A stretch of DNA of 42,101 nt from Actinobacteria bacterium RBG_16_68_21 (GTDB lineage: Bacteria > Actinomycetota > Acidimicrobiia > Spongiisociales > UBA11373), in contig MELR01000007.1 in assembly GCA_001767695.1 (NCBI GenBank), positions 76,772 to 118,872 of the forward strand, read 5' to 3'. Below the pieces are notes generated by a model, which worked only from the letters and a program-made list of their open reading frames with translations, was not told where the DNA came from and ran no database searches. A program made the translations under genes and the position numbers. Each line of letters begins with the position of its first letter. Position 1 is the stretch's first letter. Positions 1 through 7,637 of the stretch are shown here, in pieces.

Positions 1-91
1 CGGTAACCGCTGGCCCCTCGGAAGGGGGTTGATCGCCCGGAGCGAGGCCGAGCGCACCGAGCCACAGCGTGCCGATCAGAACTAGAGGCAT
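1..91 (-). CDS. Possible 5' end of a gene running off the window edge, with signal-peptide-like start
   Basis: On the minus strand an ATG at 91 opens a frame that stays open to the window edge (30 codons). The first residues (MPLVLIGTLWLGALGLAPG) are hydrophobic and signal-peptide-like, followed by a Pro/Ser/Glu-rich stretch. There is no convincing ribosome binding site and no TAnnnT hexamer at the leaderless spacing seen elsewhere in this window. The frame could be chance in GC-rich DNA. Nothing can be said about function. Confidence 0.28.
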   Translation of the reverse strand, partial: MPLVLIGTLWLGALGLAPGDQPPSEGPAVT

Positions 92-169
92 TGCGGGAGA
101 GTCGCCCTGTTCGCCCCGGGGGGCAAGGGGTTGACAACCGACGGCGAGATGACAGGAGAGACCCCCGGC

Positions 170-1096
170 TCACGCCAGTAGCGCGTGAGCCCGCGCCACG
201 TCTTCCCCGATCTGGCCGACCAGCTCTTCGACCCCGGCAAACTTCCGCTCGTCGCGGATCCGGGCGACGAACCTCACCCGCAGCTCCATTCCGTAGAGGT
301 CTTCGTCGAATCCGAACAGATGCGCCTCGACCGTCTCGGCGGCTCCGCCAAAGGTCGGCCTGACACCAACGTTGGCTACCCCGGGAACCGCCTCGGAGGC
401 GGAACGGCCGCACCACACCGCGTACACGCCGCGTCGCGGGACGGCGATACCGGGAGGAACGGCGACGTTGGCGGTGGGAACGCCGATCGTCTTGCCCCGA
501 CCGTCGCCGACGACCACCGGGCCCCGCACCTCGTGGGGACGGGCAAGAGCCTGGGCGGCGCCGACGACGTCGCCTTCGGCGATCATTGCCCTGATCCTGG
601 TGGACGACACGGGCGCGTCGCCGCCGACGAGTGGGACCACCTCCGTGGCGAAGCCCAGTCCGGTACCCATCTCGCGCAGCAGCCCGACGTGCCCCGTGCG
701 GTCCTTGCCGAAGCGGAAGTCCTCGCCCACGACGACGATTCCCGCGTGGAGGCTCCCGGCGAGCAAGTCGGTGACGAAGGCCGCCGGGCTCCACATCCGC
801 AGATCGTCGTCGAAGGCGACGACCGCGGCGACGTCGACGCCGATATCGGAGATCAACTCAAGACGGTGGTCGATGGAGGTGAGCATCAACGGAACCCGCT
901 CCGGAGCCACCACCGCCAACGGATGGGGGTCGAAGGTCACGACGCCGGTGGGAAAGCCGAGGTCTTCCGCTCGCTCGCGCAGCGCGGCGAGCACATGGCG
1001 ATGTCCCACGTGGACGCCGTCGAACACACCGACGGCGAGGGCGCTGGGTCCCGGGCCCGGGTCCCAGCGCGCGGTCTCGCCCCGGAAGACCCTCAT
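170..1096 (-). CDS. ribF: Bifunctional riboflavin kinase / FAD synthetase RibF
   Basis: A 308-residue protein that phosphorylates riboflavin to FMN and adenylylates FMN to FAD in the cytoplasm. The N-terminal nucleotidyltransferase domain shows GVFDGVHVGH (about residues 23-32, HxGH motif), a VVGEDFRFGKDRTG segment and SSTRIR. The C-terminal riboflavin kinase domain shows GRGKTIGVPTAN and the LYGMELRVRF strand near the end. The start at 1096 is the ATG that overlaps the truB stop as ATGA, which implies translational coupling. The same frame continues upstream without a stop into the N-terminal part of truB, so an automatic gene caller would report a false TruB-RibF fusion. It is the last recognisable gene of the DUF503-rbfA-nrnA-truB-ribF operon. 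Confidence 0.95.
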   Translation of the reverse strand: MRVFRGETARWDPGPGPSALAVGVFDGVHVGHRHVLAALRERAEDLGFPTGVVTFDPHPLAVVAPERVPLMLTSIDHRLELISDIGVDVAAVVAFDDDLRMWSPAAFVTDLLAGSLHAGIVVVGEDFRFGKDRTGHVGLLREMGTGLGFATEVVPLVGGDAPVSSTRIRAMIAEGDVVGAAQALARPHEVRGPVVVGDGRGKTIGVPTANVAVPPGIAVPRRGVYAVWCGRSASEAVPGVANVGVRPTFGGAAETVEAHLFGFDEDLYGMELRVRFVARIRDERKFAGVEELVGQIGEDVARAHALLA

Positions 1097-1936
1097 GCCA
1101 GCACCACCTCGGGTGCCGCCCGGCGGCCGTCGCAGCTGTACACGGCGAGCAACTCGCCGGATGCTCCGACCACGCGGAACCGGCCGGCCGCGGCCATGCC
1201 CAGCGAGGCCGCGGTCGGAATCGGGGCCGACGGAGACCGCCGGGAGATCTCCCAGCCCCGCGGAGGAGGACAAGAGCAGGGCGAGCCCGTCACGCTCGAT
1301 GTCCTCGAGGGAGTGGGCGTCCACCACGTCGTGAATCCCGATGGCGATACGGCGCAGGGACACGAGGTGGGCACGCCCGCCGAGGGCGGCGGCGATGTCG
1401 TCGGCGAGCGTCCGGATGTACGTGCCCGAGCCGCAGCTCACCCGAAAGGACACCTCGGGGTAGGGACCCGGGCTCACCTCGTCCACCGCTATCTCATGGA
1501 TCAGGATCGGGACCGCGGCGCGCTCCACTTCGATGCCCTGCCGGGCGAGGTCGTAGAGGCGCCGGCCTTCGACCCGTTTGGCCGACACCATTGGGGGTAC
1601 CTGCATGATCCGGCCCACGAACCGGGCGGCGGCGGCGGCCACCTCGATCGGGGTGACGTCCATCGGCTCTCGGGAGAGGATCGCCCCGTCGGCGTCGAGG
1701 GTGTCGGTGGCGATGCCGAACAGAGCGGTGGCGTGGTAGGTCTTGGCGGCGTCCTGGACGAAGCGAAGCAGGCGGGTGGCGCGCCCGACGCCGAGGATCA
1801 GCAGGCCGGTGGCCATGGGATCGAGAGTCCCGGCGTGGCCGATCCGGGAGCTTCCCAGCAGTGTGCGGCACCGGGCGACCACATCGTGGGACGTCCACCC
1901 CCCCGGCTTGTCGACGAGGAGGAACCCGTCAGGCAC
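1093..1936 (-). CDS. truB: tRNA pseudouridine(55) synthase TruB, interrupted by an apparent +1 frameshift
   Basis: Converts U55 of tRNA to pseudouridine. From ATG 1936 the frame encodes a standard TruB catalytic domain: GHAGTLDPMATGLL (catalytic Asp39), SAKRVEGRRLYDLARQG and CGSGTYIRTLADDI. After DLPAVSVGP the frame turns into Arg/Gly-rich nonsense and runs on into ribF. The adjacent minus frame instead gives a TruB-like C-terminus (AASLGMAAAGRF, then RVVGASGELLAVYSCDG) and a TGA at 1093 that overlaps the ribF ATG. The simplest explanation is one extra base, most likely in the G run at 1223-1226 (C run on the coding strand). The catalytic part is intact, so this is either a sequencing/assembly indel or a real lesion confined to the C-terminal domain. 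Confidence 0.9.
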
Positions 1937-2897
1937 GGAGCCGGGCCCGGATCGACTCGATCACGTCGTCGCGGCTCCCCGAGGCGGTGAAGCCGGCGGC
2001 GTTGTGATGGCCTCCCCCGCCGTGGAGGACGGCGATCGAACCCACGTCGATCGCCCCGCGGGAGCGCAGGCTCGCCCGCCACCCCTGATCGACCTCCTTG
2101 AGGAGGACGGCGACACCCGCCTCCTTGGCGATGCGCAGGTCGTCGATCAGGCCGTCGAGATCCTCGTAGGTGACCGAGGCCGACTTGAGATCGCCGTGGG
2201 TCACATAGGACCAAACCAGTGAGAGCGGCTCTTCGAGAACCGCTCGACCGAGGACCGCGGACGATGCCTGGAGGTAGCCGAACGGAACCGACTCGTAGAT
2301 CGCCTGACCGATGGTGTCGGGGCGGACTCCGGCATCGAGCAGCCGGGCGGCGACCCGCATCACCTCGCCGTCGGTGGCGGAGTACTGGAAACGGCCGGTA
2401 TCGGTGACGATCCCGGTGAGAAGGCAGGTGGCGATGGTCTCGTCGATCGGCCAGCCGAGGGACTCCAGCAGGTAAGTGCACAGCTGGGCCGAAGCGGCTG
2501 CCCGCGAGTCGATCACCTGGATGTCGCCGAACCCGTCGTTGGTGACGTGGTGATCGACCACGACCAGAGTGCCGGCGTTCTCGGCGGCAACGCGCAACTC
2601 CCCGAGCCGGTCGGCGGAACCGACGTCGAACACCACCATCACCTCGGGCGCCGATGGAAACGCCTCCGTCGGCATCAACAGGCTGGTGTCGAGGAAGGAC
2701 AACGACTCGGGCACGACGAACGGGCCCCCGAAGGACACGACCGCCTCCTTGCCGGCTGCCCGGGCGGCATGTCCCAGAGCGAGGGCCGAGCCCAGCGCGT
2801 CGCCGTCGGGCGAGACATGACAGGAAATCGCCAGTGACGTGGCTGCGCCAATGGCTTCAGTCGCCCGGCGGAGTGGTTCCTCGATCATCGATCTCAT
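1929..2897 (-). CDS. nrnA: DHH/DHHA1 phosphoesterase, NrnA-type oligoribonuclease / pAp phosphatase
   Basis: A 322-residue protein. DHH-domain motifs: SPDGDALGSALALG (metal-binding Asp), VVFDVGSADRLG, VDHHVTNDGFGD (the DHH signature) and GIVTDTGRFQYS. The C-terminal DHHA1 domain ends with HGGGGHHNAAGF, the GGGHxxAAG substrate-binding motif. Family members degrade 2- to 5-nt RNAs and dephosphorylate 3'-phosphoadenosine 5'-phosphate. Position between rbfA and truB is typical of actinobacteria. The chosen ATG (2897) overlaps the end of rbfA by 41 bases; ATG 2888 is an alternative. The stop overlaps the truB start by 8 bases. Activity on oligonucleotides versus pAp cannot be told from sequence. 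Confidence 0.9.
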   Translation of the reverse strand: MRSMIEEPLRRATEAIGAATSLAISCHVSPDGDALGSALALGHAARAAGKEAVVSFGGPFVVPESLSFLDTSLLMPTEAFPSAPEVMVVFDVGSADRLGELRVAAENAGTLVVVDHHVTNDGFGDIQVIDSRAAASAQLCTYLLESLGWPIDETIATCLLTGIVTDTGRFQYSATDGEVMRVAARLLDAGVRPDTIGQAIYESVPFGYLQASSAVLGRAVLEEPLSLVWSYVTHGDLKSASVTYEDLDGLIDDLRIAKEAGVAVLLKEVDQGWRASLRSRGAIDVGSIAVLHGGGGHHNAAGFTASGSRDDVIESIRARLRA

Positions 2898-3243
2898 GTT
2901 CGCCGCCCAGGTCTCGAAGGAGCTGATCCATTCTGATCCCGCGGTCGACCGACTCGTCGAACTCGAAATCGATCTTCGGCAGGTACTTCAACCGTACCCG
3001 CTCGCCCGTCGCCGCTCGGATTCGAGTGGACGCCCGGGCGAGGGCCGCGGCCGTCGACTCGCGCTGCTCGGCGTCGCCGAGCACGGAATAGTAGACGCGG
3101 GCATTGCGCAGGTCCGGCGCGGTGTCGACCCCGATGATCGTCACGAACCCGAGTCCCGGATCCTTCAGACGGGACACCTCTTCGGCGATGACGTGGTGAA
3201 GCTGCTCGTTGACCCGGCGCATGAAGCCACCCTGCTTGGTCAC
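2857..3243 (-). CDS. rbfA: 30S ribosome-binding factor RbfA
   Basis: Cold-shock and 30S maturation factor that binds near helix 1 of 16S rRNA. A 128-residue protein with the RbfA KH-like fold pattern: RRVNEQLHHVIAEEVSRLKD, then the GFVTIIGVDTAPDLRNARVYYSVLG strand-helix-strand segment, and LKYLPKIDFEFDESVDRG, where the family has its (L/I)PxLxFxxD motif. The GTG start at 3243 overlaps the DUF503 stop as GTGA. An ATG at 3222 (MRRVNEQ) is an alternative start that fits homologues equally well. It is co-transcribed with DUF503, nrnA, truB and ribF. Confidence 0.93.
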   Translation of the reverse strand: MTKQGGFMRRVNEQLHHVIAEEVSRLKDPGLGFVTIIGVDTAPDLRNARVYYSVLGDAEQRESTAAALARASTRIRAATGERVRLKYLPKIDFEFDESVDRGIRMDQLLRDLGGEHEIDDRGTTPPGD

Positions 3244-3527
3244 GACACCTCCAAGTACGACACGCCCATCTCGATCATCTCGACCGTCGGGTCATCCAGC
3301 ATCATCCGTTGGACTCCGTTGACCAACTCGTCGAGCCTCCCCCGTTGTGCGGCAACAATTGCGATGCCGACTGTGGCCCGCTGCCAATCGTCCTGATGGT
3401 CCACCTCGGCGATCGACAGCTCCCGTGCGCGCAGCCGATGCAGCACAGGTCGAAGCACCGCCCGCTTCGCCTTGAGCGACCGGACCTCGGGTATGCGCAG
3501 TTCGAGCCGAAGCGCCGCGGCGTGCAT
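3240..3527 (-). CDS. DUF503 (YlxP-like) protein
   Basis: A 95-residue member of the DUF503/YlxP family, which sits between infB and rbfA in many Gram-positive genomes. Family features seen: LRLELRIPEVRSLKAKRAVLRP near the N-terminus (S-L-K-x-K-R) and ELSIAEVDHQDDWQRATVGIAIV. The molecular function is not established; the neighbourhood suggests ribosome assembly or translation. The start at ATG 3527 is preferred over the upstream ATG at 3545 because TACCCT lies exactly six bases before it, the spacing repeated at five other genes here, and because homologues start at this point. If so, the mRNA is leaderless and this gene heads its own transcription unit. Confidence 0.9.
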   Translation of the reverse strand: MHAAALRLELRIPEVRSLKAKRAVLRPVLHRLRARELSIAEVDHQDDWQRATVGIAIVAAQRGRLDELVNGVQRMMLDDPTVEMIEMGVSYLEVS

Positions 3528-3533
3528 GGGGAA

Positions 3534-3539
3534 AGGGTA
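3534..3539 (-). promoter_or_regulatory. -10 element (TACCCT) of a leaderless promoter for DUF503-rbfA-nrnA-truB-ribF
   Basis: TACCCT on the minus strand is followed by six bases (TTCCCC) and the ATG at 3527, so transcription would begin at or near the A of the start codon. There is no Shine-Dalgarno sequence. No clear -35 hexamer was seen. The 7-bp repeat array lies just upstream, between this promoter and infB. Confidence 0.6.
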
Positions 3540-3572
3540 TTGCATGCGGCGGACACGATCGGGGCTTTTCGT

Positions 3573-3663
3573 ACCGCTGCCCGCTTCCCGCTACCCGCCG
3601 GGCGACAGACGAAGGGCGACAGGCGACAGGCGACGGGCGACGGGCGACGGGCGACGGGCGACT
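3573..3663. repeat. Intergenic array of 13 consecutive 7-bp repeats abutting the infB stop
   Basis: Read on the plus strand in 7-base steps from 3573: four CCCGCTN-like heptads, then nine heptads most of which are GGCGACA, GGCGACG or GGCGACT. One heptad, 3608-3614 (GACGAAG), is divergent. The phase never slips over 91 bp. The last heptad ends at 3663, immediately before the infB stop codon complement at 3664. Read on the minus strand it is a GTCGCCC tract followed by an AGCGGGN tract. The array at 37902-37992 has the same length and the same two-part order. Confidence 0.85.
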
Positions 3664-5799
3664 CTACGTCCGCGCCACCTCGCGCACCTCGAACGCCTCG
3701 ATCACATCGCCCTCCTTGACGTCCTTGAAGTTGTCCAGGCCGATGCCGCATTCGAACCCCGAGGCGACGGAGCGAACGTCGTCCTTGAAACGCCGCAGTG
3801 ATCCGATCGTCCCGTCGTGGACGACGATGCCGTCGCGGATCAACCGAATACGCGACCCGCGGTTGATCTCGCCCTCGGTGACCATGCACCCGGCGATGAA
3901 GCCGAAGCGGGGGGCGCGGAACGTGGCCCTGACTTCGGCGCTGCCCAGCACCCGCTCCACCTCGGTGGGGGCGAGCCGTCCCACCAGCATCGCTTCGATG
4001 TCGTCGAGGAGCTCGTAGATGATCCGGTACGTCCGAATCTCGATCCCGGCTTCCTCCGCGGCCTTCCGGGTCTTGGCATCCGGGCGAACGTTGAATCCGA
4101 AGATGACCGCGTTGGTGGCCTCGGCCAGCAGCACGTCGTTCTCGGTGATTCCACCCACCGCGGCGTGGGCGATGGTGATCCTCCCGCCCTCGCGGCCGAT
4201 CTTGCCGACCGCCTCGCGGATCGCCTCCAGCGAACCGTGGGCATCGGCCTTGAAGATCAGAACCAACTCGGCGTCGTCGGCGGTGCGCAGATCCTCCAGC
4301 AAGGCGGACAGGCGCTGTGCCGCGGTAGGGACGGTGAGCTCCTCGTTGCGGATCGCGGCGAGCCGATCGGCTGCGATCCCTCGCGCCACCCGGTCGTCGG
4401 CGACGACCTCGAAATAGTCGCCGGCCTGAGGAATCTCGTCCCACCCCATCACCAGCACCGGCGCGCTGGGCGGCGCCATCTCGAGCTGGCGGCCGTTCTC
4501 GTCGAACATCGCCCGGACTCTGCCGGCGACGACGCCGGCCACGATCGCGTCTCCACGGCGAAGCGTCCCGCGCTGGACGATCAATGTGCCCACCGGTCCC
4601 CGACCCTTCTCCAGCTGACCTTCGACCACGGTTCCCGAGGCGGGAACGTCCGGGTTTGCGGTGTACTCCTCCAACTCGGCGATGAGGTCGATGTACTCGA
4701 GGAGTTGGTCGATGCCGTCGCCGGTGAGCGCCGAGACCTCCGCGCTCACCACGTCGCCTCCGAGTTGCTCGACCACCAGACCGTGCTCCGTGAGCTGCGC
4801 CCGCACGTTGCCCGGGTTGGCGCCGGGCAGGTCCATCTTGTTGATCGCCACCACGATGGGCACCCGCGCCGCCTTGGCATGATTGATCGCCTCGACGGTC
4901 TGGGGCATGACCCCGTCGTCGCCGGCAACGACGAGCACGACGATGTCGGTCAGCTCGGCACCGCGGGCGCGCAGCGAGGTGAATGCCTCGTGGCCGGGGG
5001 TGTCGATGAAGGTGATCCTGCGGTCGCCGACCGCGGTCTGGTAGGCCCCGATGTGCTGGGTGATTCCGCCGGCTTCCCCGGCCACGACGTTGGCGTGGCG
5101 AATCCTGTCGAGCAGCTGGGTCTTGCCGTGGTCGACGTGTCCCATCACGGTGACCACGGGGGGGCGAGGCTTCAGGTCGGCGGCGTTGTCGTGGTGCTCC
5201 TTCTTGGGACGCACCAGGGGTGCTTGCTCGTCGACCGGGGCGACCGGAGCGGACTCGACGGTCACCTCGTACCCGAGAGCGTCGCCGATCACCTCCAGCA
5301 GGTCGGCGGGGATCGGCTGGGTGGCGCCGGCCATCCGGCCGCGCGAGATGAGTTCCCGCACAACGATGCCGACCGGCCGCCGGGTCAGATCCGAGAACTC
5401 GGCGACCGTGATTCCCGCGGTGACGGTGATCGGGCGCTTGGGTTGGGGACCCTCCCCTCCGGGGAGGCGGCCTTTGCGTTTGCCCGCCTTGGCGGCGTGC
5501 TTCTTGGGGTCGCCGCCGTCTTCGTCTTCGTCCTCGTCTTCGTCCTCGTCGAACTCCTCGTCCTCCTCGAGGGTGGCGCCGGCTACCGCATCCGGTGTAG
5601 CCGCGACCTCGGCGGCGGGGCGCTCCCCGACCGGCACCGCGGGCGCCGACTCCTCGTCGTAGGACAGCCGCACCAGTGCGGCGTCCTCGTCGGAAAGACC
5701 AGACGAGGCGGTCTTGGCGTCGATTCCCAACTCGTGGACCCGCGACAGCACCTCCTTGGACTCCCTCCCAAGGTCACGGGCGAGTTCATAGACGCGCAT
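3664..5799 (-). CDS. infB: Translation initiation factor IF-2
   Basis: GTPase that delivers initiator tRNA to the 30S subunit and promotes subunit joining. A 711-residue protein, short for an actinobacterial IF-2. N-terminal IF2_N motif [18 protein letters not shown]; an acidic run of Asp/Glu (about 79-94) followed by a Lys-rich patch; a second IF2_N-like segment (about 128-180); G domain with GHVDHGKT (220-227), DTPGHEAF and NKMD; then domain II and the C-terminal initiator-tRNA binding domain ending in [12 protein letters not shown]. Start ATG 5799 has GGAGG six bases upstream. It follows nusA after 42 bp, and the ylxR gene often found between them is absent. Its stop directly touches the 7-bp repeat array. 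Confidence 0.97.
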   Translation of the reverse strand: MRVYELARDLGRESKEVLSRVHELGIDAKTASSGLSDEDAALVRLSYDEESAPAVPVGERPAAEVAATPDAVAGATLEEDEEFDEDEDEDEDEDGGDPKKHAAKAGKRKGRLPGGEGPQPKRPITVTAGITVAEFSDLTRRPVGIVVRELISRGRMAGATQPIPADLLEVIGDALGYEVTVESAPVAPVDEQAPLVRPKKEHHDNAADLKPRPPVVTVMGHVDHGKTQLLDRIRHANVVAGEAGGITQHIGAYQTAVGDRRITFIDTPGHEAFTSLRARGAELTDIVVLVVAGDDGVMPQTVEAINHAKAARVPIVVAINKMDLPGANPGNVRAQLTEHGLVVEQLGGDVVSAEVSALTGDGIDQLLEYIDLIAELEEYTANPDVPASGTVVEGQLEKGRGPVGTLIVQRGTLRRGDAIVAGVVAGRVRAMFDENGRQLEMAPPSAPVLVMGWDEIPQAGDYFEVVADDRVARGIAADRLAAIRNEELTVPTAAQRLSALLEDLRTADDAELVLIFKADAHGSLEAIREAVGKIGREGGRITIAHAAVGGITENDVLLAEATNAVIFGFNVRPDAKTRKAAEEAGIEIRTYRIIYELLDDIEAMLVGRLAPTEVERVLGSAEVRATFRAPRFGFIAGCMVTEGEINRGSRIRLIRDGIVVHDGTIGSLRRFKDDVRSVASGFECGIGLDNFKDVKEGDVIEAFEVREVART

Positions 5800-5841
5800 C
5801 TTCAGCCTCCGTGGACGATCTTCATTGTGCCACGCACGAGG

Positions 5842-7008
5842 TCAAGCCCCGGGCGCCGGCTCCTCGGCAGCGGCCTCCGCGTCCTCGGGGGCCTCGCCGG
5901 GCTGCTCGGAGTCGCTGGCGGGCGCACCGGTGCCCGCCTTTTCCGGGACGGCAGCCACGGCGCCGTCGCCGGCTTCCCCGGTCATCTCCGCGGCGGCGGC
6001 GCTCACCTCCGCACTGGAACCATCTTCATCCGGGGTCCCCCCGGCCTGCTCGGTCTCCGATCGGATGTCGATCCGATACCCGCTGAGCCGGGCGGCGAGA
6101 CGGGCGTTCTGCCCCTCTTTGCCGATTGCCAGCGACAACTGGTGGTCGGGCACGATGACGACCGCCTCCATCGTGTCGTCGTCGAGGATGACCTGGCGCA
6201 CCTTCGCGGGACTCAGCGCTTCTGCGATGAACTGGCGGATATCGTCTCGCCACTCGACGATGTCCACCTTCTCGCCTCGCAGTTCATTGACCACCTGGCG
6301 CACCCGGGAGCCCCTGCTGCCCACGCAGGCCCCCACCGGATCGACGTTGGAGTCGTTGGAGCGCACGGCGATCTTGGTGCGATGCCCGGCATCCCGGGCG
6401 ATCGCCTTGATCTCGATGGTGCCCTCGACGAGTTCGGGCACCTCCAGCTCGAACAGCCTCCTGATGAAGTCCGGATGGCTCCTGCTCACCACGATCTGCG
6501 GGCCCTTGGCCTCACTGCGCACCTCGAGGATCAGAGCCTTGACCCGGGCGCCGCGCTCGAGGCGCTCATAGGCGATTCGCTCCCCGGCCGGCATCACCGC
6601 TTCGGCGTTGCCGAGATCGAGGATCACGACGCGATGGTCGGACTGCTGCACGATCCCGGTGACGAGATCGCCTTCGCGGCCCTCATAGCTGTCGAATACC
6701 TGAGCGCGCTTGGCGTCGCGCAGGCGCTGCAGGATCACCTGCTTGGCGGTCTGCGCGCCGATGCGGCCGAAGTCGTCCGGAGTGTCTTCCCACTCGCGCA
6801 CGACGTTGCCGTCCTCGTCGAGCTCCTGGCCGTACACCCGGATCTCGCCGGTGTCCTGGTCGATGGTGACGCGGGCCTCCTCGGCGGCCCCGGGGCTCCG
6901 CTTGTAGGCGGACACGAGGGCGTTGGCGAGGGCATCGAGGATGGTTTCTTTGGGAACGCCCTTCTCCCGCTCGAGGAGATCGAGTTCCTCCATGAAGGAT
7001 TCGTTCAT
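5842..7008 (-). CDS. nusA: Transcription termination/antitermination factor NusA
   Basis: RNA polymerase-associated elongation, pausing and termination factor. A 388-residue protein: N-terminal polymerase-binding domain (MNESFMEELDLLEREKGVP start), S1 domain around EGREGDLVTGIVQQSDHRVVILDLG, KH1 with GACVGSRGSRVRQVVNEL, KH2 with LAIGKEGQNARLAARLSGY, and an Ala/Glu-rich acidic tail of roughly 80 residues. The ATG at 7008 was chosen over one 13 codons upstream because it overlaps the rimP stop as ATGA and matches homologues. It lies in the rimP-nusA-infB operon. Confidence 0.96.
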   Translation of the reverse strand: MNESFMEELDLLEREKGVPKETILDALANALVSAYKRSPGAAEEARVTIDQDTGEIRVYGQELDEDGNVVREWEDTPDDFGRIGAQTAKQVILQRLRDAKRAQVFDSYEGREGDLVTGIVQQSDHRVVILDLGNAEAVMPAGERIAYERLERGARVKALILEVRSEAKGPQIVVSRSHPDFIRRLFELEVPELVEGTIEIKAIARDAGHRTKIAVRSNDSNVDPVGACVGSRGSRVRQVVNELRGEKVDIVEWRDDIRQFIAEALSPAKVRQVILDDDTMEAVVIVPDHQLSLAIGKEGQNARLAARLSGYRIDIRSETEQAGGTPDEDGSSAEVSAAAAEMTGEAGDGAVAAVPEKAGTGAPASDSEQPGEAPEDAEAAAEEPAPGA

Positions 7009-7493
7009 CGGGCGGCTCGCTTTCCGGGCTTCGCCGGCTTGTCCCACCGGAACACGGTGCGCGCCTGGGTGACGTCGGCAAGTGGGATGGTGCGATTGCG
7101 ATCGCCGACCAGGACCGCCACGTCGCCTTCGCCTGCCTCGATGAGAACGCCGCGATGGCTCTGCTCGCCGTCAATCGCAATCTTTGTCTTCACGAGAACC
7201 TCTCGGCCGACCGCCTTGCGAAACTGGGCGGGGCGCTTCAGGGTCCGCTCCAGGCCCGGTGAGGAGACCTCGAGCGTGTAGGGGCCATCGAGGTCCTCGG
7301 TGTCATCGAGCAACCGGGACATGCCCCTGGCGAGATCGGCGATCCGATCCACGTCGAGCCCGCCGGCCGAATCGACGGTGACGCGTAGCACCCGCCCGGC
7401 CCCCCGGCCGAGCACTGCGAGGTCGTCGAGTTCGACGCCCTCCGCCTCGAGATACGACCCCAGGAGGTCCCAGAGTCGTCCATCGTCACCCAT
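7005..7493 (-). CDS. rimP: Ribosome maturation factor RimP
   Basis: Required for 30S subunit maturation. A 162-residue protein with the RimP features DGPYTLEVSSPGLERTLKRPAQF and a C-terminal Sm-like domain (GVLIEAGEGDVAVLVGDRNRTIPLADVTQARTVF). Two in-frame starts exist: GTG 7499 and ATG 7493. A GAGGA ribosome binding site directly touches the GTG but lies six bases before the ATG, which decides for ATG 7493. First gene of rimP-nusA-infB. The leader of about 60 bases carries a perfect hairpin (7513-7533). Confidence 0.94.
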   Translation of the reverse strand: MGDDGRLWDLLGSYLEAEGVELDDLAVLGRGAGRVLRVTVDSAGGLDVDRIADLARGMSRLLDDTEDLDGPYTLEVSSPGLERTLKRPAQFRKAVGREVLVKTKIAIDGEQSHRGVLIEAGEGDVAVLVGDRNRTIPLADVTQARTVFRWDKPAKPGKRAAR

Positions 7494-7512
7494 CGGCACT
7501 CCTCATAAAGAG

Positions 7513-7533
7513 AAGTGGGCGGGGCGCCCACTT
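7513..7533 (-). promoter_or_regulatory. Perfect 9-bp hairpin in the rimP-nusA-infB leader
   Basis: AAGTGGGCG and CGCCCACTT form a perfect 9-bp stem with a 3-base loop. On the minus strand it is followed by CTCTTTATG and then the GAGGA ribosome binding site, so it lies between the candidate -10 (7560-7565) and the rimP start. It resembles a weak attenuator or an RNA-stabilising or protein-binding hairpin. NusA-mediated autocontrol of the nusA operon leader is known in other bacteria; applying it here is inference. Confidence 0.5.
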
Positions 7534-7559
7534 CAAAGCGTCCACTGAATTGACAACCG

Positions 7560-7565
7560 AGTATA
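7560..7565 (-). promoter_or_regulatory. Candidate -10 element (TATACT) for rimP-nusA-infB
   Basis: TATACT on the minus strand, a good match to TATAAT, in otherwise very GC-rich DNA. Transcription would start near 7553, giving a leader of about 60 bases containing the 7513-7533 hairpin. No TTGACA-like -35 stands at the usual distance. Confidence 0.5.
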
Positions 7566-7593
7566 TCGCCGCCGGGCTTTCTTCCGCCGACCC

Positions 7594-7616
7594 GGGCGCG
7601 CCGCACCAGCGCGCCC
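7594..7616 (-). terminator. GC-rich hairpin downstream of proS (possible terminator)
   Basis: GGGCGCG and CGCGCCC form a perfect 7-bp stem with a 9-base loop, about 20 bases beyond the proS stop. No U tract follows, so it is at best a weak or Rho-assisted terminator separating proS from the rimP unit. A second inverted repeat (GCCCAC/GTGGGC) overlaps the region. Confidence 0.35.
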
Positions 7617-7637
7617 ACACCACGCGTGGGCGGCGAC

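Noticed and set aside
13-28. CCCC/GGGG hairpin near the window start as a ribF terminator
   Set aside because: The stem is only four G-C pairs, has no U tract, and lies about 140 bases past the gene.
170-1936. A genuine single TruB-RibF fusion protein
   Set aside because: The segment joining the two halves in that frame is Arg/Gly-rich nonsense, while the adjacent frame gives a TruB-like C-terminus ending in an ATGA overlap with ribF.
185-1990. 601-codon plus-strand frame antisense to ribF and truB
   Set aside because: Shadow of two recognised genes; no motif and no start signal.
5520-5570. TCGTCTTCGTCC-type short repeat
   Set aside because: It lies inside infB and simply encodes the Asp/Glu run of the IF-2 linker.
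3817-7281. 1154-codon plus-strand open frame antisense to infB, nusA and rimP
   Set aside because: Its translation is low-complexity His/Gly/Asp/Arg-rich sequence with no domain, and the opposite strand encodes three certain proteins. Long antisense frames are expected in GC-rich coding DNA.
7550-7555. TTGACA on the plus strand as a -35 element
   Set aside because: No -10-like hexamer at 16-18 bases downstream on the plus strand and no plus-strand gene to serve.
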